A stretch of DNA of 10,391 bases from Candidatus Iainarchaeum sp. (GTDB lineage Archaea; Iainarchaeota; Iainarchaeia; Iainarchaeales; GCA-2688035), in assembly GCA_017608725.1 (NCBI GenBank), contig JAFCFG010000019.1, forward strand, positions 1-10,391. The letters run 5' to 3'. Under the pieces are notes generated by a model that was not told the DNA's origin, did not search any database, and saw only the letters and a program-made list of their open reading frames with translations. Positions 5,828-10,391 of this stretch are shown in pieces. Position 1 is the first letter of the stretch. Each line of letters opens with the position of its first letter. A program made the translations under genes and the position numbers.

Positions 5828-6205
5828 ATGAAATACACCTTCTCCCAGGAATGGACTGAAAAGTTAGGGGAGATAGCTGAACAGCTTGGTTTTGATCACA
5901 TTCCTTTGGAAAGGGTTGCCTGTGTTAAGAGCAAGGGAACAAAGACCAAGCGCGTTATTGCAAGAATCCATGCTTTGGGGAAGGTAATGCAGCTTGGGAT
6001 GCGGCAAAAACCCTTTTATGTTATTGAGCTAATCAGCGAAAGGTTTGATAAGCAGCCCAGGGAGCAGCAGATAAAAACCTTAATCCATGAGCTGCTGCAC
6101 ATCCCGCATAGTTTTGGCGGTGGTTTTAGACACCACAAGCCGCATGTAAATGACAAGACGGTTGAAGCAGCATTCAAAAGGCTGAAAAATAACCAAGAAT
6201 TCTAG
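5828..6205 (+). CDS. Predicted zinc metallopeptidase (COG4900-like), 125 aa
   Basis: The core is IHELLHIPHSFGGGFRHH (86-103): the HExxH pair H87/H91 and E88 give two zinc ligands and the catalytic base, and H102 or H103 after the Gly-rich turn could be the third ligand. This matches a short, widespread archaeal family of predicted metallopeptidases. Upstream, RVACVKSKGTKTKRVIARIHALGKVMQLGM (29-58) and FYVIELISERFDKQPREQQIKTL (63-85) agree with the family pattern. There is no signal peptide, so it is cytosolic; substrate unknown. The short size resembles minimal SprT- or ImmA-like proteases, but the context gives no toxin or phage partner. No SD precedes the ATG. The promoter may lie in the adjoining 61-bp repeats. 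Confidence 0.88.
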   Translation: MKYTFSQEWTEKLGEIAEQLGFDHIPLERVACVKSKGTKTKRVIARIHALGKVMQLGMRQKPFYVIELISERFDKQPREQQIKTLIHELLHIPHSFGGGFRHHKPHVNDKTVEAAFKRLKNNQEF

Positions 6206-6440
6206 TTCCAATGCCCTGTCAATTGCCAATTCTGAATTTTTCAAAGCCCCCCCAGCGTCCCAGCCGCAAGCACGAACACACCCCAATTGCCAATTTTCTA
6301 AATTTTCCAATAATTCCCAAGATTTCCTATCCCAAAAACACCCTTTTTCGGGAATTTCCAACCTTGGTTATTCTAAAACAAGCTAATGCTCCCTTTCCTG
6401 CCCCACTGAAAACTGGAAAAAAAGGAATTTCCAACCTTGG
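6206..6440. other. Convergent intergenic region with a copy of the SSB gene's 3' end
   Basis: Separates two convergent genes. It is A/C-rich on the plus strand and therefore T/G-rich as seen by the minus-strand gene, with several T-runs suitable for terminating it. The first copy of a 30-bp repeat is at 6351-6380. No gene was found. Confidence 0.6.
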
Positions 6441-6453
6441 TTATTCTAAAACA
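6351..6453 (-). repeat. 30-bp direct repeat at and beyond the SSB stop codon (6351-6380, 6424-6453)
   Basis: Two identical 30-bp copies with a 73-bp period. Read on the minus strand, the copy at 6424-6453 contains the last codons (TTA GAA) and TAA of the OB-fold gene plus its 3' flank, and the 6351-6380 copy repeats them downstream. It is best read as a local duplication of the gene's 3' end. Confidence 0.92.
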
Positions 6454-6731
6454 GTCAGTTTTCCAAATTTTCCAGCACTTACCTGCTTTTGGCCCTGGTA
6501 TTCGCTGCACCAACCGTTCTCAATCTTAACCTTTTGGCCTTCCTTAATCTGGTCGCATTGCTCATTCCACAAAGAAAGAGTTATCTCATCCCCGGCCTCG
6601 TCTTTTGCTGCTGCGCTGCATACCTTTCCGCTGCCTCTTTCATTTGCAAACTCTCTGACTTCGCCTTTACTGACTACTTCCAAAGTAATTTCATCCACCT
6701 GGGTCTTTGGTTTTAACTCACTTACTTTCAA
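6441..6731 (-). CDS. Single OB-fold ssDNA-binding protein (SSB/RPA-like), 96 aa
   Basis: 96 residues from a TTG at 6731 preceded by GGGGTG (6742-6737) with 5-nt spacing; a TATA-like CTTAAAAA at 6774-6767 predicts transcription starting near 6744, so longer upstream frames are not translated. The sequence follows the archaeal single-OB SSB pattern: KVSELKPKTQVDEITLEVV (strand 1), GSGKVCSAAAKDEAGDEITLSLWN (strands 2-3 with the typical LWN), DQIKEGQKVKIENGW (strand 4), CSEYQGQKQVSAGKFGKLTVLE (strand 5). Such proteins coat single-stranded DNA in replication and repair. There is no acidic or zinc-finger C-terminal tail as in many SSBs, so it is a minimal domain; a tRNA- or RNA-binding OB protein is an alternative. 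Its stop lies in the 30-bp repeat. Confidence 0.87.
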   Translation of the reverse strand: MKVSELKPKTQVDEITLEVVSKGEVREFANERGSGKVCSAAAKDEAGDEITLSLWNEQCDQIKEGQKVKIENGWCSEYQGQKQVSAGKFGKLTVLE

Positions 6732-7325
6732 AAAAACACCCCAAGCAAATTTTAGCAACCAAAACCTTTTTAAGAAAAATCTGCTCAGCCAGAAAAAACA
6801 GATTTTGCCCCAAAACACAAAAGAAAAAGAATAAGGCCTGCTTATACATAACTTTTCCCTTGTTTTTCCAGTGAAATTTTTTTCCCAAAAAAATACAGTT
6901 TGCGTTTTCGTGCTTTTTTGCCTTAAAACCCCCAACTAAAGCACCCAAACAGCGCAAAAGAGCAAAAATCGTTTGATTTGCAAAGCAGGCAGGGAGCAAT
7001 TGTTTAGAAAAATGACTTAAATTTGGGGTTGAATTAGGTTTTTATTTTCGGCGTTTTTTTTTCCTTGAAAAAATATTTTTGTCTTTTTCCTTGATTTTTT
7101 AAAGGAAAAGCCCCGGGAATGGAAATGTTTTCAAGGCCAATTTAAATTTCTTGATGGTTTTTTCCCTGGTATTTTTTGGCTGGGGAAAGAATCCAGGCCC
7201 GTTTCAAAAAATCTTGGCAGGGAATTTTCAAAAATCTTAGATTTTGATTGAGAAGAAAATTTCAAAAGGCAGCAAACCACACTTATACATAACAGATTCC
7301 CCTTACAGGCCCCCACTTTAAGGAA
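6732..7325. other. Gene-poor region between the SSB gene and the ferritin-like relic
   Basis: About 590 bp with no convincing frame on either strand: long T-runs on the plus strand from 7030, a perfect AAAATC-TTA-GATTTT inverted repeat around 7231-7245, and two copies of CTTATACATAAC (6841-6852, 7282-7293). GCAAAGCAGGCAGG at 6980-6993 is the reverse complement of part of the 13-bp tandem repeat at 9481. The SSB promoter occupies 6737-6774. Confidence 0.6.
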
Positions 7326-7648
7326 TTACCCTAATATTTTCTCGAACCCAGCCAAGGCAAGGAAGAATTGCCTTGCTCCCTCATTCTTTATGCCTTTGGC
7401 AATAGACTCGTAGAACTGCTGTGCAAGGGAATTTATTGCCTTCAAGTGCTCCCTCCCCTGGTTTGCAAGGAATATGAAGAAGGAAGCCATTCCCCCCTAA
7501 ATCCTTCGGCCTGTTTTTCGTAGAATTCAATTCCCTTTTTTTTAATACCCGCAGCAACTAAAATCCCCTCTGCAACCTGCTTTAAATCACTGGCCAAGGT
7601 TTTCTCCAAAGCAACTCTTAATTCCTTCAAGCCAATTGTTTCAGTCAT
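7326..7648 (-). pseudogene. Ferritin-like (rubrerythrin-type) domain gene, frameshifted at a G6 run
   Basis: Starts at the ATG ending at 7648 with GAGG nine bases upstream. Frame 1 encodes MTETIGLKELRVALEKTL, then GILVAAGIKKKGIEFYEKQAEGF; at the run of six G (plus strand C at 7492-7497) the reading must slip by one base to continue SFFIFLANQGREHLKAIN, then QQFYESIAKGIKNEG and FEKILG, stopping at 7326. With one G restored it would be 107 residues. The pair GIEFYEK and LANQxxEHLKAI is the two-helix signature of ferritin-like di-iron proteins, but the usual Glu seven before Tyr is Lys and the Glu of the usual ExxH is Gly (GREH). Loss of both ligands plus the frameshift suggests decay. A sequencing error in the G-run would restore the frame, not the ligands. 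Confidence 0.72.
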
Positions 7649-7789
7649 TTCAAATATCCTCAAAGGAACTCATTGACGTAAGAAGGGTTGCCCACAGAAG
7701 AAACATTTACAAGAACCTTTAAATAAAAACACAAATTCTTGGACAGTTATTTCTTTTCTTTGCCTCCTATTATTTTCACACAACCAGAA

Positions 7790-7851
7790 CAAAAACCCGT
7801 AAAAGGGTTTTTGGGGCTATAATTTTAGGGCTTGTTTGAATCCCCCTAAAA
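7790..7851. repeat. Two consecutive perfect inverted repeats
   Basis: CAAAAACCC (7790-7798) pairs with GGGTTTTTG (7805-7813) around GTAAAA. Ten bases on, TTTTAGGG (7823-7830) pairs with CCCTAAAA (7844-7851) around 13 nt. They may be terminators or a structured RNA; no gene ends right next to them. Confidence 0.7.
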
Positions 7852-7925
7852 GGGAAAATTAACGAAAGTAAACATTAACTGCTACATAACCCATCTCCCT
7901 TCTTCTCCCTGAAAAAAGTGCAATT

Positions 7926-8060
7926 TCACTGCTCCCTGGTTCGCTTTCCAAACCGCTTTTTTCGCGCCACCCTAGAGATTATTCCAATAAGAATTCCAAA
8001 CCAAGGCAGGGCACAGCATCAAACAGCGTTTAAGCCATCAAAGAATAGTGGAATAACGCT
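7926..8060 (-). pseudogene. Possible remnant of a small membrane protein gene
   Basis: The minus-strand frame reads SVIPLFFDGLNAV, a TGA at 8019-8021, then CCALPWFGILIGIISRVARK and a basic tail KRFGKRTREQ, with a stop at 7926. A hydrophobic helix followed by a dense Arg/Lys tail resembles the C-terminus of a small membrane protein. No start, SD or family can be assigned and the upstream frame is closed at 8061, so this is a tentative relic. Confidence 0.3.
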
Positions 8061-8290
8061 TTATTCTCCCTCTAAACCTCTCAGAATGCCCACATGCGCA
8101 TAACAAAGCGCCCCCTATACTAAATAAAGGATAATCCATCTTATGCCGCAAAATTCCTTCGTAAATTTGAAAAAATATACCAAAAACTGCATTCATTTTT
8201 CAATAGTGGAACAAAGGGGCCCAAATGGGAGCAGGGGTTTGGCCAGGCCAGAAAATATGTTATGTATAAGTCAAGCCCTTTTCCGGCTGC

Positions 8291-8300
8291 TTTTTATTTA
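8291..8300 (+). promoter_or_regulatory. TATA box for the leaderless GTG gene at 8320
   Basis: TTTTTATTTA is centred about 25 nt before the GTG, predicting a leaderless transcript; there is no SD upstream. An AT-rich ATAAATATT at 8309-8317 is too close to serve that start. Confidence 0.5.
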
Positions 8301-8319
8301 GAAATAGCATAAATATTAT

Positions 8320-8667
8320 GTGCCTGAAAAGAGATTTACTTACAGAAGGCAGAGGCATGTAACCGGCCAACAGCGCATTGCAAGAACCCAGCTGAAAACA
8401 GTTGAAGGTGCGGTAAGGGTATTAACCTGGCTGGCAGTAATGGACAAGGCAGAAAGAAAGCAGATGGAGCTATATCTCAGGCGAGAAGGCATGAAAAGGT
8501 CCCTTCCAGAACTTACCCAAGGCGGCCATGCCCTTTATGCCAATTTACATAGAAAAAGTGCTGCAGAACCCCCAGTAATAGCCCTTAAAGGCAGGGAAGA
8601 AGCTGCCCTAATGAATGATTTTAGGTTGCTTGTTAAGCTCTTTCCAAAAAAAGCTAAAAAGAGGTAA
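8320..8667 (+). CDS. Basic hypothetical protein, 115 aa
   Basis: 115 residues from a GTG at 8320. It is strongly basic at both ends (MPEKRFTYRRQRHVTGQQRI; FPKKAKKR) with a helical middle (TVEGAVRVLTWLAVMDKAER, then KQMELYLRREGMKRS) and a second helical segment near the C-terminus (GREEAALMNDFRLLVKLF). There is no Cys, signal peptide or membrane helix, and I recognise no family. The composition suggests a nucleic-acid-binding or ribosome-associated protein, which is inference only. It converges on the phosphatase-like gene with 33 bp between the two stops. Leaderless expression from the TATA box at 8291-8300 is likely. Confidence 0.75.
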   Translation: MPEKRFTYRRQRHVTGQQRIARTQLKTVEGAVRVLTWLAVMDKAERKQMELYLRREGMKRSLPELTQGGHALYANLHRKSAAEPPVIALKGREEAALMNDFRLLVKLFPKKAKKR

Positions 8668-8676
8668 GCAAGATAT

Positions 8677-8701
8677 GTTATGTAGCATTTAGCTACATAA
8701 C
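8677..8701. terminator. Perfect 10-bp hairpin between convergent stop codons
   Basis: GTTATGTAGC (8677-8686), loop ATTTA, GCTACATAAC (8692-8701). It lies in the 33-bp gap between the TAA at 8665-8667 and the minus-strand TAG at 8703-8701, touching the latter. The position suggests a shared bidirectional terminator or mRNA 3' end structure; the arms also carry the TACATAAC motif seen elsewhere. Confidence 0.65.
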
Positions 8702-9351
8702 TATTTTATTTTTCCCCTAAACTGCCAAAACCTTTTTTTCTTTTTTCTCTGTTTTGCACCTGCTTTTAAATATATTGCGCCAATTACCTTGCCCATGGCT
8801 TCTCGTCTTTTAATCACATCCTTAATGTCTATTTTTGCCATTGATAGAAAGTGCTCTATTCTACTAATGTCTTTTCCCAAACCTGATTTGTGGAATATGG
8901 CTTGTATTTGTTTGAAGTTCAAATCAGTTGCATTTGCCAAGTAGTACATGGCATATGCACCGCTTGCATGCTTTCCAGTAAAACATTGGATTAGAAACCG
9001 CCCGTTTTTTCGTGTTACTTCTACGGCTTCTTTTAAGAAAGAGGCGTTTTCCCTGAATTTGTCAGGGCTTCTCCAAATAGAAGATACTCTAATCCCGGCC
9101 ATGCTCAGTTTTGCAACAAACATCGGGTCAATTCCCCAGCCCCTATAAAAGAAATCAATAGTGCTGGCTCCTCTTTTAGCAGGCTCTGATAGCATGCCAA
9201 ACTGTTTTTGTGTCAAAGGGTATAGGCAGAACACTTTCTTTATTTTTTCAGCTTTCAACCACTCAATTGTTTTTGGGTTTCCCAAATTTACCTTTGTTCC
9301 GGCTAGGTAAATGCTGGTGCCGACCAATCTCCTTGGCTTTGTTGGGTTCAA
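8701..9351 (-). CDS. Protein-tyrosine-phosphatase-fold protein lacking the signature Arg, 216 aa
   Basis: Starts at a TTG at 9351 with GGGGT six bases upstream. Residues ~100-140 follow the dual-specificity phosphatase pattern: FRENASFLKEAVEVTRKNGRF then LIQCFTGKHASGAYAMYYLA. The P-loop is normally H-C-x5-R-S/T; here it is Q-C123-FTGKH-A129-S, so the nucleophilic Cys and Gly are kept but the phosphate-binding Arg is Ala and the preceding His is Gln. Upstream, KVFCLYPLTQKQFGMLSEPAKRG (39-61) matches the early beta-strand and helix of the fold. The C-terminus is Lys-rich (KAGAKQRKKKKRFWQ). It may be a phosphate-sensing or binding pseudo-phosphatase, or use other chemistry. The whole frame is intact with good codon use, so it is not simply decayed. 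Confidence 0.75.
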   Translation of the reverse strand: MNPTKPRRLVGTSIYLAGTKVNLGNPKTIEWLKAEKIKKVFCLYPLTQKQFGMLSEPAKRGASTIDFFYRGWGIDPMFVAKLSMAGIRVSSIWRSPDKFRENASFLKEAVEVTRKNGRFLIQCFTGKHASGAYAMYYLANATDLNFKQIQAIFHKSGLGKDISRIEHFLSMAKIDIKDVIKRREAMGKVIGAIYLKAGAKQRKKKKRFWQFRGKIK

Positions 9352-9370
9352 CCAAATACCCCATTTACAG

Positions 9371-9404
9371 TTATAACTAACAACCCTTTATAACTAACAA
9401 CCCT
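9371..9404 (-). repeat. 17-bp tandem repeat duplicating the TATA box of the phosphatase-like gene
   Basis: TTATAACTAACAACCCT occurs twice without a gap (9371-9387, 9388-9404). On the minus strand the junction gives GTTATAAAGGG, a TATA box about 39 nt before the TTG, so transcription should start near 9364, next to the GGGGT SD. A further TATA-like GATTTAATAG lies at 9411-9402. Confidence 0.85.
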
Positions 9405-9480
9405 ATTAAATCAAAAGAATCGAATCCAAACAACTATTTTTTTCTCTTTTCCAGCTTTTAATTCTTTCCTTTTTTTGGTT

Positions 9481-9522
9481 GCCTGCCTGCTTTGCCTGCC
9501 TGCTTTGCCTGCCTGCTTTGCC
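9481..9522 (+). repeat. 13-bp tandem repeat, 3.2 copies
   Basis: GCCTGCCTGCTTT repeats at 9481-9493, 9494-9506 and 9507-9519, then GCC. Each unit itself contains a doubled GCCT. It lies in the divergent spacer between the phosphatase-like and Cys-rich genes. Confidence 0.95.
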
Positions 9523-9534
9523 ATTTATAGTCAG

Positions 9535-9566
9535 ATTCTGCAACTTTTAAATTCTGCAACTTTTAA
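9535..9566 (+). promoter_or_regulatory. 16-bp tandem repeat duplicating the TATA box of the Cys-rich gene
   Basis: ATTCTGCAACTTTTAA occurs at 9535-9550 and 9551-9566. Each gives a TTTTAAAT box; the second (9561-9568) predicts transcription starting near 9590, about 10 nt before the ATG at 9601. The first would start 16 nt earlier. Confidence 0.75.
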
Positions 9567-9600
9567 ATATTGATTAATCCTTATATATCCTGGATGGATA

Positions 9601-10391
9601 ATGGATAGGATAGCCTTTGCTCCACTAATTATAGTAATTGCCTTAGTTGCCACTTTCTTTTTATTTTCCTCCATCTCCAGTATGCCTGGCACTGGTCTTT
9701 TCACAATATATTTTGCCGATTGCGGCGATGGGGATTGCACCGGCAACGAGGATTATTTGAATTGTCCCCAGGACTGCTGTGAATCAGACTGCACGGCTAC
9801 AGCTGACTCAGTTTGCCATGTTGAGTGCAGTGGCTACCCTGTTGCAAGCCCCTGCAGCTTTTCAAGTGGTTGTGATGGCCTAGATGCTAACCAAACCATT
9901 TGCGCCGATTCAAGCAATTACCTCATTTGCTGCAGTGGAGCCCCAACAACCTGCAGCATTGGGACAGAGTGCACTGCTGGAAGCTGTACCGCCTGTTCTG
10001 TTGAGTGTTCAATTGATGCCAATTGTGATGACAGCAACGCCCTAACAACAGACGTCTGCTTGAATCCAGGGGCTTGCGATTCCGATTGCAATTATACTGC
10101 TTGCCCTGTTGAATGCAACAACAATGCCGGCTGCGATGATTCAAACAGCTTAACCACTGACACCTGCCTTAATCCCGGAACCTGCGCTGCTGACTGTACT
10201 AACACTGCTTGCCCTGTTGAATGCAACAACAATGCCGGCTGCGATGACAACAATTCCCTTACAACTGATATCTGCCTTAATCCCGGAACCTGCGATGCCA
10301 ACTGCAGCAACTCTATTTGCTCAATTGCCTGCTATAGTAATCTAGACTGTGATGATGCCAACAGCGAAACAACAGATGTCTGCAACAACCC
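9601..10391 (+). CDS. Cys-rich repeat surface protein with N-terminal membrane/signal segment (partial, C-terminus off right edge)
   Basis: 263 codons are visible. Residues 5-24 (AFAPLIIVIALVATFFLFSS) are a hydrophobic signal or anchor after MDRI. Next is CGDGDCTGNEDYLNCPQDCC (41-60), a Cys/acidic motif found in many secreted archaeal proteins and probably metal-binding and disulphide-linked. Residues ~64-130 hold further Cys pairs (ICC, TECTAG). From residue 131 a 36-residue repeat begins: ACSVECSIDANCDDSNALTT at 131-166, then ACPVEC units at 167-202 and 203-238, and a partial one from 239, each with six Cys, a DD(S/N/A)N acidic turn and CLNPG. Units 2 and 3 share a 44-bp identical DNA block. 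The protein is exported; adhesion or cell-surface structure is inferred. Near leaderless, with no SD. Confidence 0.88.
   Translation, partial: MDRIAFAPLIIVIALVATFFLFSSISSMPGTGLFTIYFADCGDGDCTGNEDYLNCPQDCCESDCTATADSVCHVECSGYPVASPCSFSSGCDGLDANQTICADSSNYLICCSGAPTTCSIGTECTAGSCTACSVECSIDANCDDSNALTTDVCLNPGACDSDCNYTACPVECNNNAGCDDSNSLTTDTCLNPGTCAADCTNTACPVECNNNAGCDDNNSLTTDICLNPGTCDANCSNSICSIACYSNLDCDDANSETTDVCNN
9991..10391 (+). repeat. 108-bp (36-codon) coding repeats, 3.7 copies
   Basis: Units at 9991-10098, 10099-10206, 10207-10314 and from 10315 to the edge. The block 10096-10139 is identical to 10204-10247 (44 bp), while units 1 and 4 diverge more, implying recent duplication or conversion between units 2 and 3. 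Confidence 0.92.

Larger units (their letters stand above)
7649..8319. other. 671-bp region with hairpins and a possible decayed membrane gene
   Basis: No intact gene. Contents: a TATA-like CCTTTAAATAAAA (7716-7728) facing the ferritin-like gene on the minus strand; two strong inverted repeats at 7790-7851; GCTACATAAC (7881-7890); a broken minus-strand reading frame at 7926-8060; GTTATGTATAAG (8259-8270); and the promoter of the 8320 gene. Confidence 0.6.

Noticed and set aside
6732..6999. Longer minus-strand starts and overlapping frames upstream of the SSB gene
   Set aside because: They run through the TATA-like box and T-rich DNA and are rich in Phe, Lys and Trp with no domain; the SD and TATA agree with the TTG at 6731.
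7485..7505. Programmed -1 frameshift in the ferritin-like gene
   Set aside because: The six-G run does not give a proper X-XXY-YYZ slip in the starting frame (GAA to GGA re-pairing is poor) and two ligands are missing, so an indel is simpler.
7918..8103. 61-codon plus-strand frame
   Set aside because: No SD or TATA and no protein-like pattern; the opposite strand reads more like a decayed membrane protein.
6841..8270. Complete insertion sequence bounded by CTTATACATAAC inverted repeats
   Set aside because: No transposase remnant, no matching target duplications at the flanks, and a third copy lies inside; kept only as a motif finding.
9580..9588. TTATATATC as the TATA box of the Cys-rich gene
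   Set aside because: It is only about 15 nt before the ATG and would place transcription start inside the gene; the repeat-borne TTTTAAAT box fits better.

Overview
The window reads as archaeal, probably from a small-genome lineage such as a DPANN archaeon (Diapherotrites-, Micrarchaeota- or Woesearchaeota-like). That placement is inference. The support is: TATA-type boxes about 25 nt upstream of starts; a mixture of leaderless genes and short-leader genes with GGAGGTG-like Shine-Dalgarno (SD) sites; T-run 3' ends; and a gene set of XerA-type recombinase, single-OB-fold SSB, TRAM protein, split two-gene lipoate ligase, COG4900-type metallopeptidase and a Cys-rich surface protein opening with a CGDGxC motif. 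There are no rRNA, tRNA, CRISPR or recognisable transposase genes.

Layout. 1-745 (minus): 5' part of a tyrosine recombinase whose C-terminus lies off the left edge. 911-2416: four small proteins, two of them membrane proteins and one a 48-residue ORF. 2697-3546: a TRAM protein with a long acidic tail, then a 55-residue four-Cys zinc-type protein. 3574-4216: an endonuclease III gene wrecked by three frame changes and a stop. 4242-5631: a small membrane protein, then lplB-lplA as an ATGA-overlapping pair. 5615-5817: two back-to-back tandem duplications. 5828-6205: a HELLH metallopeptidase. 6441-6731 (minus): SSB-like OB fold with a duplicated 3' end. 6732-8319: a gene-poor 1.6 kb stretch with a frameshifted ferritin-like gene, a possible second relic, hairpins and dispersed TACATAAC motifs. 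8320-8667 and 8701-9351 (minus): a convergent pair, a basic orphan protein and a tyrosine-phosphatase-fold protein lacking the signature arginine, sharing a perfect hairpin between their stops. 9601 to the end: a secreted or anchored Cys-rich repeat protein, truncated by the window.

Genes and themes. Only lplB-lplA is a convincing operon: the two products should act together to attach lipoate to carrier proteins. The other genes mostly have their own promoter-like elements. Three themes run through the window. First, gene decay (endonuclease III, ferritin-like protein, perhaps a membrane protein). Second, many short, often perfect tandem duplications (13, 16, 17, 40, 42, 61 bp) and direct repeats (25, 30 bp), several of which duplicate TATA boxes, stop codons or terminator-like hairpins. 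Third, a consistent split in which all five inferred TTG starts carry an SD while genes that look leaderless start with ATG or GTG. No complete undescribed defence or mobile system is demonstrable. The best leads are the 6.8-8.7 kb motif and decay region, the altered phosphatase and the Cys-rich surface protein.
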